Positions 1 to 11,783 of a DNA stretch of 64,000 nucleotides are shown piece by piece; the stretch's first letter is position 1, and each line of letters begins with the position of its first letter. Below the pieces are notes generated by a model. That model worked only from the letters and a program-made list of their open reading frames with translations. It was not told the origin of the DNA and made no database searches. Made by a program: the position numbers and the translations under genes. The stretch lies in assembly GCF_003711515.1 (NCBI RefSeq), contig NW_021167080.1, positions 4,769,255 through 4,833,254 of the forward strand. The letters are read 5' to 3'. Source of the stretch: Sodiomyces alkalinus F11 (Eukaryota; Ascomycota; Sordariomycetes; Glomerellales; Plectosphaerellaceae).

Positions 1-40
1 AACCAACTAACACGGCATATGGTTCATGTTGACTTGGCAG

Positions 41-1772
41 CCTCATCATTGCCATCACAACCTGCGCCATCCCCATCCTCTTCAGTCTCTTCCGCTTCCT
101 CCCCGCCCACTCCGTCACCGCCTCGCGCATCTCCGTGTGGCTCGACCAGCCCTTCTGGGGCCACCGCTACCGCGTCCCCGTCGCAGGCAACGCGGGCATC
201 ATGCCCACCCGCAGCCAGGCCCTCTTCATCGCCTACATCCTCCTCACCAACATCTTCCTGGCCATCTTCCCCCTGCACCTCGTGCAGCCCAACTACATGG
301 CGCCGACGCGGGCGCAGCAGATCGTCTTCGTCATCGGCGACCGCACCGGCGTGCTCGCCATGGCCGACTTGGCCGCCCTCTTCCTCTTCTCGTCGCGCAA
401 CAACATCCTCCTCTGGCTCACCGACTGGAGCCACTCGACCTTCCTCCTGCTGCACCGCTGGGTCGCCTACGCCTGCATCATGCAGGCCGTCGTGCACTCG
501 GTCCTCATGCTGGTCCTGTACGACCGCTTCCACGGCACCCACGCCTCCGAGTCGCAGCTCGACTACTGGGTCTGGGGCATCGTCGCCACCCTCGCCTTCG
601 TCCTCATGTGGCCCGCCGCCCTGCCCCCCGTGCGCCAGAGGGCCTACCAGATCTTCCTGTCGGCGCACCAGGTCCTCGCCGCCCTGGGGCTCGTCGCCAC
701 CTTCCTCCACATCTGGTACCTGTTCGAGTATAGCTGGGGCTACGAGATTTGGGTGTACGTCGCTGGCGGGATGTGGTTCCTCGACCGCGCCCTTCGCCTC
801 GTGCGGGTGGCTGCCAACGGCGTCAGGACGGCGACCGTCACTTGTGTCGCGGGGTCCGAGGGCCACGGCGACGGCAACGGCGACGGCGAGTACCTCCGCG
901 TGGAAATCGAGGGCGTGGCGGCGGAGGGCCATGCGTACCTCTACTTCCCGACCCTGTCCTGGCGGGTGTGGGAAGCGCACCCCTTTTCCGTACTGTCATC
1001 CTTCGCCGGGTCGTCGTCGTCGTCGTCGTCGTCGTCTGCTGCTGCTGCCGCTGCTTCGAATTTGCCGTCACACGTAGGACCAAGCAAAGAGATCCCGGCA
1101 TCCTCGTCCTCGGCAACGGATGTGGAAAAGTCGGCCCCTCAGACGACGCATCGGACAAGGAGCTCGGCGTCGTCCGGCAAAGACGCCGTACCGGTAACCA
1201 CCACCACCACCACTGCGACTGCGACTGCGACTGCAACAGGACCCGTCCGACCCTGTACCGCCCTCCTCATGCGAACCCTGTCCGGTGCGACCCAGCTCCT
1301 CGCCGCCAAGGCGGCAGGCGGCACCATCACCCTCCCCGTGCTCGTCGAGTCGTCGTACCACGCCAACCCGGCGGCGCGCAAACTGGACCGCTGCGCCTCC
1401 CTCGTTTGTGTTGCGGGCGGCGTGGGCATCACGGCCGTTCTACCCCTTGCGCGGCGCTTCGGTGGCCTCCGAACCAGGTTGGTATGGGGCATGCGGTCGG
1501 ATGACTTGCTGCGGGCTGCGGCGCCCGAGTTGGAGCGTCTGTCGTCGGATCGGCCCGGGATAGAGGTTGAGACGAGTGTCGGGGTGAGGTTGCCTATTGC
1601 TGAGATTTTGAGGGCTGAGCTGCTTAGGGAAGACGAGGTGGGGGATATCGGTATTGCTGTGTGCGGACCGCCGGGGATGGCGGATGAGTGTCGGCGAGTG
1701 ATCGGGGAGGTTGTGGGCAGGGAGAAGGTCAAGAGGGGGGTTGTGCTTGTGGATGAGGCTTTCAGTTGGTGA
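41..1772 (+). CDS. Ferric reductase / FRE-type NADPH oxidoreductase, C-terminal exon (5' end outside window)
   Basis: Moves electrons from NADPH through FAD and two haems across a membrane, typically to reduce Fe(III) before uptake. Bases 1-40 look like the end of an intron (CTAAC branch at 7-11, CAG acceptor at 38-40); an in-frame TGA at 30-32 lies inside it, so the exon opens at 41 with a split codon and the gene continues leftward. About 577 codons are visible. Two haem-ligand pairs with the family spacing H-x13-H are seen in transmembrane segments (HRWVAYACIMQAVVH; HQVLAALGLVATFLH). An HPFS motif marks the FAD domain; GGVGIT and CGPPGM mark the NADPH domain. Between the FAD and NAD lobes sits a long low-complexity insert (poly-Ser, poly-Ala, poly-Thr, Ala-Thr repeats, around 1010-1245). 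Ferric reductase is preferred over NADPH oxidase because of the fused C-terminal lobe pattern; the metal specificity is unknown. Confidence 0.88.
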
Positions 1773-2633
1773 CCTTGGGCTTTTGTAAAGTATAGTGATG
1801 TAGCGTTTGAGAGAAGAGAGCTTACATGTATTCAACCAAGTCCTGAGCTTGGAGTGTTCTCTTGAAGTCGCGATAGAGTCGTGATATACCTGCATGTGTA
1901 TGACCCCTGAGGTCCATCTCCCACCGACCGCATGAGATGTCAACACATCAACAACAACAGCTGGACCTTCCATATATATCCCAAGACACTTCCACGTATT
2001 ATCTCTTCCTACATGGGCTGCTTCTGCATATCAACTGGGGCGTAAGGTATGTAAGACTATCGTCGTCCAAGGCCAGGGGATCAACGCTGCCAACCCCCCA
2101 CGTTGGGCTTGGCATGAAGACACACGCGGCGCATGCTTTTGTGACGCTTGAGCCGGAGGGGATCGATTCGTATGCGGCGTTTAATATCTTGCCTGTCGAT
2201 GTAGGCCATGAATATCCGGTCTACCGGGTGATGAAGTGAGGGCGGCGGTGAGTAAGAAGCAGGACTCAGGAGGTTATGCATGTCTTAGAACGACCAGTTG
2301 TTAAAATAATAAGCGAAATTACCCTGCCAGACGGGCGCCCTATAATTACGGACCTTGTCTCGTATGACACCCCACAGCGAAGGATTCAGCGGACCAAGGG
2401 CTAGCTAGCTAGCCTATAAGCTAGGGGCACTGGGGGGACGGTTGTCGTGTTAACGTCTGGTCCTTTTGGGCTGTCTAGGCGTTTTAGCTGAAGATCAACG
2501 TCAGCATCAGCGTCACCGTCCAACGGTCCGTCCGGAGAACATTGCAACTTTCATATCTTCGCTGCCCTTTCAAGGAACAGCGCTCCTTGTCGTCAAAGAA
2601 GAACAAGGACCAAAATTCCACCCCTCCATCACA
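1773..2633. other. Intergenic region between ferric reductase and sulfotransferase genes
   Basis: No convincing gene. The short open frames here have no recognisable protein character. It should contain the reductase 3' UTR and the promoter of the next gene. A small palindromic run of CTAG units lies near 2400-2425. Confidence 0.5.
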
Positions 2634-3485
2634 ATGTCGTCTCCCTCGTCTCCCTCCCCCCGACGCCCCCGGCCCATGCAAATCCTCAGCCTGGGCCTCC
2701 CAAGGACAGGCTCCTACTCCATGTGCCTAGCCCTCACAAAGCTCGGCTACCAAAACGTCTACCACGGCCTCCAAGCCGTCGACTCCCCCTCGGACTGGCA
2801 ACACATGGGCCGCGCCGCCGACGCCCTGTTCCCTTCCCTCCCGTCCTACAACGGCCGCGGCATGACCACGGAAACCTGGGACGAGCTCTTCGGGCCCTGC
2901 GACGCCGTAACCGACGTCGCCGGCCCCTTCGCCGAGTCCCTGCTGCAGTGCTACCCGGACGCCAAGGTCGTCCTCGTGCTGCGCGACTTTGACAAGTGGT
3001 GGCCGTCCATGCAGACCATCCTCACCGCCATTTTCGGCCCCCTGGCCAACGTTTTCCGCGACTACCTGGAGCCCCTGGCCGGCAACGCCGGCACGACCCG
3101 CCAGGTGCAGAAGATCATGGGCGGCTGGATGGGCTTGCCGGGCCTCGGACCGGGTGATGGCGCCGACGTCGTCCTGGCCTCCCTTACGGAGGAGAAGGGC
3201 AGGGAGGTGTATGACCGGCACAACGACTTGGTGAGGCGCCTCGTCCCGCCCGAGAGGTTGTTGGTCTACCGCCTGGGGGAGGGCTGGGGGCCTCTCTGCG
3301 AGTTTTTGGGCAAGGATGTGCCTGGAGAGCCTTTTCCTCATGGGAACGAGGCGGCTGCTATGAGGAGGACCATCCTGAACGCGCAGCTGCGGACTTTTCG
3401 GCGTGCTGTTGTCGGGGCCCTCCCGTATCTTGTTGGCGCTGTCGCCTTGGGAGCTGGCCTCTGGCTGGCATGGGATAGATTTTGA
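2634..3485 (+). CDS. Sulfotransferase-family P-loop protein (fungal Sulfotransfer_4 type) with C-terminal membrane anchor
   Basis: 283 aa, single exon. The ATG at 2634 is preferred over the longer open frame starting further left because it has a good context (CACAATG) and the family's N-terminal beta-strand and P-loop begin shortly after (LSLGLPRTGSYSM, about residues 17-29). Family features follow: an ALTKLGY helix, YHG, a central W-x-E-LFGPCDAVTD stretch, and the 3'-phosphate-binding-type segment VVLVLRDFDKWWPSM. The last 25 residues are hydrophobic (LVGAVALGAGLWLAW), giving a tail anchor. The family resembles PAPS-dependent sulfotransferases, but no substrate or activity is established for most fungal members, so transfer of sulfate is inference. 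It is convergent with the UDP-glycosyltransferase gene, 177 bp away. Confidence 0.85.
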   Translation: MSSPSSPSPRRPRPMQILSLGLPRTGSYSMCLALTKLGYQNVYHGLQAVDSPSDWQHMGRAADALFPSLPSYNGRGMTTETWDELFGPCDAVTDVAGPFAESLLQCYPDAKVVLVLRDFDKWWPSMQTILTAIFGPLANVFRDYLEPLAGNAGTTRQVQKIMGGWMGLPGLGPGDGADVVLASLTEEKGREVYDRHNDLVRRLVPPERLLVYRLGEGWGPLCEFLGKDVPGEPFPHGNEAAAMRRTILNAQLRTFRRAVVGALPYLVGAVALGAGLWLAWDRF

Positions 3486-3662
3486 TATTGATATTTTTGA
3501 TGAAAGCAAAGGTCAAGCGGTGGTCGGGGGTGAGGGATCATGTAGTTCATACTTGTTTACATCCGTTGCATGTGTCCATATTAGTTGTCCTGTTTGTTTT
3601 GTTATTTGATTCATATTGAGCCGCCTCTATCATGCCTTCTATCCTTCTAAGAGAACCCACTA

Positions 3663-5267
3663 CTACTTCTCCTCAGCCAAGGCCAGAATCTTTCTCGCCG
3701 CCACATTCCTCCCCCCTCCATCCCGCCGACAGACCTCCGCCAGCGCCCTCGACTTGGCCGCAAACTCGGCATTCCGCTCCAGCACCACCTCCGCCAAGAC
3801 GGGCGCCAGCTCCGAGACATACCACCGCGGACAGCCCTTCCGGCTCCCCCAGCGGCCGATGCCGAGCAACTCGGCCCGGTTGGCGTAGTCGTACGTGTCA
3901 CCCCAGACCGGCAACACCACCTGCGGCACGCCGGCTGCGATGGCCTCGTAAAACGAGTTGGCCCCGCCGTGCGTCACCGCGCACACCGCATCGCCCGTCG
4001 ACAATATGGCCATCGGCTCGGCATCCAACCACTCCGAGATCCTCACCCTCGGCGGATCCGCCTCCATCTCCTCCCGGAACACATCATACACCTTCGACCC
4101 AGGTCCCGTCCCGTACGGCGGGCCCCGTGTCGGATCCTTCTTGATCTTCCACAGCACCCTCATCTCTTGCCCCCTGCGCTCCGGCTCCGCACATGCTGCA
4201 CCATGTTTTGTTTTCATGTTTGTTCCCGCCACGTCAAGCACCTGCTTCAGCGCCCTCGCCATATCCACCGCTTCGTCCTCCGAGACCCGACACATGGTCC
4301 CCAAGTTGACGTACACCACCGGCTCGCCCCCCATCCAAGCCGCCAACTCCGGATCCACCTCCCGTAACGCCGGCGACGCGCGAAGAATAGGCCCGCACGC
4401 CACCACCCTCTCCATATACCCCCTCGGCGGGCTTTCGAGGTCCAGCTGCGGAAAGTCCACCTCGGCCCTCGACCCCACGAAGATGCGCTCCACCCCGAAC
4501 GCGGTCGGGTGGCTCACCACCGCCCCGTACGACAGGACGTCCAGGTCCGGGATCCCCGTCGCCGCCCGCACCGCCGCCTCGTACCGCGCAGGCGTCTCGT
4601 CCCGCACCAAGACGAGGACCATCCGCACGAAAAAGTACGCGTTGAGCGGCACGTAGTACCACGGAATCGGCATCGGGAGGGCGGACCCCACCACGGGCCA
4701 CTTGGTCAACATGGCCGTCCCGGGCTCGAGGTGGCCCGCCACGTCCTTGAGCGACGTGGGCAGCATGACCGTCGCGCGGAACCGGTGCGCGTGCGCGTGC
4801 GCGTGCACGTGCATCATCGCCGTCAAGGCCGGGGTGAGGTACCCTTCCACCACGCAAATATCCGGACGGACCGTCTTCTCGATCAGGTCCCTGGCGGCGT
4901 CGAAGAGCGCCACGAACTCCTCCGTCGTCCACGTGTAAAAGAGCTTCGCGAGGAAGAAGCGCGTGAGGTGCGGCGTGCTGGCGATGCTCGGCTTGACCAG
5001 GGACCCGTGCAGGAGCGTGTTGGCCGGGTCCGGGTCGCGGTTGTAGACTTCGCTGAAGGCCGGGCCGGGGAGGGCGTGGAAGGCGAAGCGGCCGTCTTGG
5101 ACGTGCGCGAGGGCCTTCTTCGCGGCTGGTTCGAGCTGGGGGAACGAGGCGATGTGGACCTGGACGGTGGGATCTTGTTCGAAGAGGGCGTGGGCTGTGG
5201 CGAGGATGACGTTGGACTGGCCCGTCTCCGAGTTGGTGATCATGAGAATCTTCTTGGGGGGCGTCAT
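3663..5267 (-). CDS. UDP-glycosyltransferase (GT1/UGT family)
   Basis: 534 aa, single exon. Transfers a sugar from a UDP-sugar to a lipophilic acceptor (sterol, toxin or other small molecule). The ATG at 5267 is chosen because the N-terminal Rossmann strand starts directly (KILMITNSETGQSN); an upstream in-frame extension has no domain. The C-terminal donor-binding signature is clear: HGGANSFYEAIAAGVPQVVL, then PVWGDTYDYANRAELLGIG, with the conserved HGG and the D/N-x-A end. VVYVNLGTMCRVSEDEAVDM is the usual strand and switch of the second lobe. A His/Ala repeat (HVHAHAHAH) sits in the acceptor half. A hydrophobic stretch WYYVPLNAYFFVRMVLVLV may be a membrane-associating helix. Acceptor unknown. 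It is the tail-to-tail neighbour of the sulfotransferase-like gene. Confidence 0.92.
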   Translation of the reverse strand: MTPPKKILMITNSETGQSNVILATAHALFEQDPTVQVHIASFPQLEPAAKKALAHVQDGRFAFHALPGPAFSEVYNRDPDPANTLLHGSLVKPSIASTPHLTRFFLAKLFYTWTTEEFVALFDAARDLIEKTVRPDICVVEGYLTPALTAMMHVHAHAHAHRFRATVMLPTSLKDVAGHLEPGTAMLTKWPVVGSALPMPIPWYYVPLNAYFFVRMVLVLVRDETPARYEAAVRAATGIPDLDVLSYGAVVSHPTAFGVERIFVGSRAEVDFPQLDLESPPRGYMERVVACGPILRASPALREVDPELAAWMGGEPVVYVNLGTMCRVSEDEAVDMARALKQVLDVAGTNMKTKHGAACAEPERRGQEMRVLWKIKKDPTRGPPYGTGPGSKVYDVFREEMEADPPRVRISEWLDAEPMAILSTGDAVCAVTHGGANSFYEAIAAGVPQVVLPVWGDTYDYANRAELLGIGRWGSRKGCPRWYVSELAPVLAEVVLERNAEFAAKSRALAEVCRRDGGGRNVAARKILALAEEK

Positions 5268-6797
5268 CGTCGGCGACTGGGGTTTGTTGCCGCTGTCCCT
5301 GGGTCTTCTATTCCAGCCTATTCCAGGCGAGAATTGAGAACAGGACTTGGCGGATGAAGACACTTACTTGAACACCTATCCCTACATTAAGTATAATTAT
5401 TTAAGACCAGTGCACACACAAACGGATAGAGACAGGGGGTCCAGGGTCGCCTTTCAGGGGTAAGGAAAAGATAATTCGCTCCTCTGCCAATAAGACCACG
5501 AAGACGCCTCAAGTGCTGTCGTCTGGGCTGACATGCATATATAGCGATCCATCCTTTGGCCTCATAATTATATTTATACGAAATACTCCGTCCCTAATGC
5601 TCAGTGCTCTGTACTAGCTGACATGTCGGCAGTCCGAATGTCCAAGACGCCTTGTATCACCCCAGGTAACATCTTGGCCTTCCATTCTCCTTTTCGCCTT
5701 CGCCTTCGGACGGCAGGGAGCAGGAGAGAGACAAAGAGCGACTCGGACAAAAACAGGGGTGCGACGCGACGGACCTCATAGAACAAAACATTTGCACCAA
5801 CCTCACCGAGGACAATCCCCTTATCTGCACGGTAATATCATGGGCAAAACAATTTATATGTAATCATTTAACACGGCCTTTTATTTTATTCTTTTTATTC
5901 TTTTTATTTTATCCTTTATTTTTTCTTTATTTTTATTAAATAAAGACCACTCGCCAACACCGACAACACCCCTTAACCCCTTAACCCGAGCCTCCAACGC
6001 ACATCACGACACATCAAGCACGACACCTCCCATCATACCATCCAGTCACAACAGCACCAAAGGCAAGTCACGACTTAACGGACAAGACATAAGGCCTCTC
6101 GCCAAACAAAATCTGGATTAGCCAGGCTATTCACTTCTCATGTTAAGGCAAAAAGAAGAAAAAAAGAAGAAAAAAAAAACAATGGAAAAAAGGATTCATT
6201 CGTCTCTCCGTCTCTCAGCCATTTCCCTCCCAGCTAGCGAAAAAAAAAGAATAAAAAAGAATAAACATTCCCTCCTTATCCCTCCATGCGTGCTCTCCAA
6301 ATAATAAAGAGTCCGGTTTGTTTGCCTGTTTGTTTCGTTATCTTATTTGTCCATGTTTGGATAAACGACCCTGCTCGAGCCCGAGCCCTGTTCATTCTGA
6401 GCAAAGCCAAAGGTGTAAGTAAGGAACCCGCCCCCATGCGCGTAACAGAACACCAAGAACAGCAGACGGAATAAAAAGGAGATCAAAGGAGAACAAAGGA
6501 GAACAAAAAGGGCGGAAAAAAAATTGCAAATCCCCGTCGAGGTCAGAATGCCGGACTCTTCCGAAGATGTATTTTCTCCCCCTCCACCATTCACCTTGTC
6601 CCTAAAACTTCATTTTTTTGTGCCGGCATGTTGATCGTACAAAGAGCGCCCTTTCCCTTTCTTCTTTTCAAGTCATACACGCCACTCTTGCCCTGAGTGG
6701 AGAAAAACACAAGGCACCGAGGAGCCTGGACCCAGAATAAAGACGTCGACCATCAGTCGTCAGTCGAAAAGATCCGGCTCTTGCGGTAACCACTATC
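5268..6797. other. Intergenic, A/T-rich in the middle; 3' flank of DEF1 gene
   Basis: Holds the UGT promoter on the left and the 3' untranslated region of the DEF1 gene on the right. Around 5870-6280 there are runs of TTTTATT and poly-purine A/G tracts. No gene recognised; short open frames look random. Confidence 0.5.
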
Positions 6798-9700
6798 CTA
6801 GTGGTAGTTACCACCCCAGCCGCGTTGTTGGCCACTGCCGCCGTAGTAACCGCTGCCGTAGCCCTGACCGTACGACCCGAATCCGGCATTGCCGTGTTGC
6901 CCACTGGCCCCCATGCCGTAGCCACTGCCCCCGTGCACGCCGTGTCCCTGCAGGTGGCTGGGGTAACCGCCGTAGCCACCCATCTGCGAGCTCGACTGAG
7001 TAGGCGGGAGACCGGTCTGACCGGCCGGAGTGTTCTGCGTAGCCGATCCGGGACGGGCACCACCCAGTGAGGGGGAAGGCCCGGAGACACCAGTCTTTCC
7101 GTCACCGAACGGCTTCAGGTCATCGTTGGCAGAACCGCCCGCCGAAGGCTGCGCCGGAGCGTTGTATCCCTGACCCGCCGACTGCGTCGGGAAAGAAGAC
7201 GATCCACCGCGTGCAAACGAGTCCTGCATGCCACCAAACCCGCTGCCTCCCAATCCGGCAGGGTTCGCCGCCTGAGCCGACCCGGCGCGTCCGTAATCAC
7301 CGCCCAGCCCGGAGCCTAGCGCGCTATCGGCTCCTCGGTGAAGAGACGTCTGTGCAGCGAAACCGCTGGCTGGTGACGTCGCGTGTTCATAAGGGCCCTG
7401 GGGGGACATGCCGTACGGCGCGTACATGCCACCTTTTCCGTAGGGCGCCGCATATCCGCCCTGTTGGCCAAAGTGGCCGCCGTATCCCATGTAGTTCGAG
7501 TAGTAAGGGTTGTTGTAGTACGGGTGGCTTCCGTACGGGTAGTTTTGCTGCCCGTGCGTTTGAGGCTGCGATCCCTGGCCCGCGCCGGCAGCGACACCAG
7601 CAGCAGCAGTCGCCTGCTGCTGCGATTGCGTGGTGGGATTGGGAGTCGTGTGGCCACTGTTATGCGCATCGCTCGAGACGGCGCCGCCGTAGCGCGTCTG
7701 GTTGTGCAGAGTTCCGCTCTGGGGGTACTGGCTGATGTTGTCCGCCTGCGATGCGTTGTAACCACCAAAGGCTCTCTGCTGGCCCGGAAGCGCATCTTGT
7801 TGCTGCGCTTGCCCGCCTTGTTGGCCGTACGGCTGTCCATAGTAGTTGTACGGTCCGCGACCATGTTGGTCCGAGGTGTAGTACGAGGAGTATTCGCTAG
7901 GAGCAGAGCTGTACGCGCCACCAGGTTGCTGGGCCTGCTGTTGCGCCTGCTGTTGCGCCTGCTGCTGCGCCTGCTGCTGCTGCGCCTGAGCCTGCTGTTG
8001 TTGCTGCTGCTGATTGGGCTGCTGCTGTTGTTGTTGGGCCGGCGGCTGGCTGGGGTAGCCGTCGAGTTGGCCCTGGGTGGACGATGCCGGGGTCTGTTGA
8101 GCAAAAGGGTCCAGAGGCTTCTGCCCGAAAGAAGCCGTATCCTGTGAGGCGGGTTGCCCGAATCGAGAATATTGCGCCGGACCTTGGGGGGCGTTCTGGG
8201 GAGCTAATGGATCGGTTAGCATACGAAATAGATCGCCAGAAAAAAAAAAAAAGAAAAAAAAAGCAAAAAAGGCTTTGTAAGACTTTGACGTACCTTGTGA
8301 CGCGGGAGCCGCCTGAGGAGCAGAGCTAGTGCTGGCCGGGGTAGCTGACATGGTATTAGCATGCGGTTGGGAGCCATACTGGGTGCGGAGGTAAGTACCA
8401 GCAGGCGCAGCAGGACCAGCAGTGCTCGCCGGGCCGGTCACAGCAGCGGAAGGGGCAGCAGGGCCCGTCTTTTGACCGACAAACGTGTCGGGCACAGCCG
8501 GTTGAGGTACGGCGGGAGGAAGAGAGGCACGGGGATGAGCGACGGGGGAGTCGGCAGGAGGCTGGGCGCGGGTCTCGGGTTCTTCGCGGTCGCCATCAAT
8601 GTCTTCGTCACCACCCAGGCTGAAGGCGCCGAACTGAACGGCGGCACGATCGACTTCGCGGTTGCCAGGCATTCGAACAGCCTCCTCCTGGTCGAGAACC
8701 CTACGCTGGTAGCTCGGCGTGCGGGGGGCACCTCCAGTGGTGGCCTTCAGTGCCGAGGTGGCATATCCACTGGCGGGGGCGGTGGGAATGGCGGGGGTGG
8801 GAAGGGTGCCGGCGGCGCGGACGGCGGCTTGGTGCTGTGCAGCGGACAACGGGGTGGCGGTAGCGCTGGCCGAGCTGAGACGAGGGTCCCAAGAGTCGGC
8901 AGCGGTGCTTGCGGCGGTCTGGGTCGCGGGAGGATGCGATACGTCGTCGACCTGTTCAAGATTCGTCTCAGTAAGCTGGTCCTTGGAAGGTGGCAACGCC
9001 ATTTCGGGTTCCACGACGGTAGGTACTTCAGCTGTAGTGGGTTCTTCCTCTTGGGGTCCGGGGGCCGTTTCTTCGTGGGCCTCGGCGGTCTGGGGTTCGG
9101 GTTCGGGTTCTGGTTGTTCGACGTTGGCTTCAGGCTCCGACTCGCTGGGGGCGGCGGCGGGCGGCAAGGGTTCAATGGTCTCCACAGGCTTGGGGGCCGG
9201 CGCCTCCTTGGGCTTAGCCACGGCCTTGGGAGCAGTAGACTGGCGGAGCATGCTGGCCCAAGTCTTGGGGGCAGCACTGGCGGGGGCCGGGGTAGAAGCA
9301 GGAGCATCGTTGGTAGTCAAATCAGTCGCGGTTTCGCCAATTACGTCGGCGCCATCAGGCTTCGCATCCCAGGCGGTGGATTCCTCGGTCGGCACGGACA
9401 AGGGCTGGCTCTCTTTGTTGGGACCGCCCCCGTTTGTGGTGGCAGTATGCGAGGACCTGCCCCGACCACCACGGCCTCCTCTTTCGCTAGTTCTTCCACG
9501 GCCACGACCACTTTCAGACACATGGCGACCGCCGCGAGCCGGCTTCGACGCGGACGTCAACGAATCGGCGGTGGAAGCGGCACCGGTCGAATCCTTCGCC
9601 TTGGTACGAGGAGCTTTCTTCGATTTGGAAACCTCACCCCATTGGGAGATGGAACCTGTGGAAGGAAGGGTGACGTGTTAGTGTGATTCACCAGGAGGCA

Positions 9701-10287
9701 GTCGATTGGACTAAGTGTTGGAAAGTGGCAGCGAATGGGCGGATGGAGGAAGTGACCACGCGACACCACCCAACTGCATGATACAGAGAAGACGGGTCAA
9801 AGAAGAAGAAAAAATTGTCAAATGCAAAGCGGAGAGGGCATGACGAGGAAAGCACGGGAGATGGGGAGAAGTGAAACGGATGAGATGAGGGCCTTTTGTA
9901 AGGAGATGCCCAAAAAAAAATCGGAGGACAGTAACAATGATGAAGGGAAGGGCACGCACCTTCAGCAATGCGCGTAGCGGCTTCGGTTTCGTCGCCATCG
10001 GTTTCCTGGAGAGCGAAGAGGATATCAACCTCGGACCAGTCAGGGAACATTTCCTTGATCAAGGGTGTCTTGGACCCATAAAGCTTCTTGAGCTCGCCGA
10101 TAGCGCCTTGGTCGTCATCGTCAAACGCGCTAGGATTGTCCGTCTCGGTCTTGGATTCAGCCTTGTCGTGTGCGTGGCCATTGGGACGACCCCCGGAGCG
10201 ACCGCCACGACCGGCAAAACCACCTCTTCCACCTCGTCCAGAGCCTCTACCGCGCGAGGCGGCAGGGCGCCCCTGGACTTCAGACAT
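6798..10287 (-). CDS. DEF1: RNA polymerase II degradation factor DEF1 homologue (CUE domain, Q-rich)
   Basis: Three exons: complement of 9960-10287, 8294-9655 and 6798-8203; 1031 aa. Introns: 9656-9959 (GTGCGT donor, CACTAAC branch, CACAG end) and 8204-8293 (GTACGT donor, GCTAACC branch, TAG end); both are phase 1. Def1 promotes ubiquitylation and removal of stalled RNA polymerase II after DNA damage. Evidence: Arg/Gly-rich N-terminus, then a CUE-type ubiquitin-binding domain (about residues 60-105: LKKLYG, LKEMFPDW-like LIKEMFPDWSEVDILFAL, DETEAATRIAEG), joined across intron 1 to SISQWGEV, a conserved post-CUE segment. The rest is low complexity: Pro/Ala/Glu-rich, a Gln tract encoded near 7920-8040 and a Gly/Tyr-rich tail. 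In Saccharomyces, proteasomal trimming removes the Q-rich half; whether that occurs here is inference. The 5' flank is rich in polypyrimidine. Confidence 0.88.
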
Positions 10288-11783
10288 TGTAATTGGGGGA
10301 AAGAAATTATGATAGATAGGAGAGGGGAAACTGATCGTCCGCCTTGTGAGCGAAGACCAGGTTAAGAGAGTCGGGGAGGGCTTGGAAGCTGGTCCCGACG
10401 GTGGCGAGACAGCTTAAGATGCGAGAGATGCAACGGCGGCAGAGCTGCGGTAGGGCAGGGGAAGAGTAGACTGAGTAAAAAAGGAAACACAAAAAAAAAA
10501 GAAAAGAAGGGGGGAAAAGAGGCGGAGGATTGACGGAAGAAAAGGGCGTCGTCGCCTAAAGGGTGGTGGTTTGTGGATTTGGGTCAGGTGGTGATGAGTC
10601 GAGGCTAGAAGGGAGGGGAGGATTGGGAAGAAGCGATGGGAGAAGATGTTTTGTGCAGGTGCAGGGCCCAGCTTAGCTCAGAAAAAGTTGATACCTTGCA
10701 CGTCAAAGAGAAGGAGAAGGCCTGAACCGAGAGGAAGGTACGGGGTACGAAGTACACGCCCACCTACACACACATATGTTTTGGTACCGGTACATAGACC
10801 AGGTAGCCCTGTCAAGTCGACATTGAGTAGGTACTTAAGTAGATTAAGTAAGGTACCATTCGAAGACCCCGAGACGTGAAAGTCATATGAAAACAGCCTT
10901 CTAAACGGTGGCAAGTGTGGCGGTTCGAGGTATCTCAACAACTTTAAAGGTACGGTAGACAGATACCTGGAAGATACCTGAAATTTGGCTAGTGAGCTAC
11001 ACAGGGAATGGCTTCGGACGTACGACTACAACGCGTACCCTCTAAACCTCAGGTACCAGTTCAAGATACCTACGGTACCTTGTAGACATCGTGTACGGGT
11101 ACGGAGTACTTTCCTTCAAGTTCTATTCGCGGTAGGGGCTGCTTGATTGGGTAAGGTACGTTGCATACGAATACAGCAAGGTGCCGTTTACAACGTACCT
11201 CCACAAACCAGGCACTCAAGAACAGAGCACATCAGGTACCTTATACGGATAGTCAGGTCTCTTGCCAAAATACCGGATTTAGGTTCGATAACAAGGGGCA
11301 ACCAAATTCATTCGTAAAAGTCATTACGATACTTGTCAGCAAGGGAGAGATCAAAAAAAGCCCGAAGGTTGCCCAGCTGTGCCCGACATGTGCTGACTCT
11401 CCAGATTTCGCCGTTTTAGGATTAGCGGGGTAACCCAACCTGACAACTGGACCAGACAGGACCCCAAACTTTCGTACTTCCGGAAAAACGTTGGAACGGA
11501 CGGGCTGGCACGACGCAGCCGCATGGGTCGGTCATTGACGTTTGTGGAGAGACAGTCGTGTCACCTGACTATCGCCTGACTAATAAATCCCTAAGGTAGC
11601 CTTGTCATGACCCCAAGGTTCGAAAGAAGAGACCACACCATTATTAGTGGTGTCATGGGTCAACCCACGAAGTTATCCATCCGTACAGGTCTTTCGAACA
11701 ACCCACAGGATGCCGACATGACGTTCCGAGAGTCTCCTCCTCCACCTCACAAACCACACACATAACAAAAACAACACATCATC
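10288..11783. other. Divergent intergenic region rich in GGTACC-type motifs
   Basis: Shared upstream region of DEF1 (left) and the 11,784 gene (right). From about 10,735 to 11,270 the motif GGTAC(C) and variants such as AGGTACC, GGTACCTT and GTACCTT recur many times. No gene seen. Confidence 0.6.

Noticed and set aside
1..5267. A secondary-metabolite cluster around the ferric reductase, sulfotransferase and UGT
   Set aside because: No backbone synthase or pathway regulator in the window; adjacency alone is not enough.
8361..9686. Long open frame opposite the DEF1 gene, Gly/Arg/Ser-rich
   Set aside because: It mirrors the low-complexity coding strand, has no domain, and spans the DEF1 splice junctions; the minus strand has the CUE domain and proper introns.
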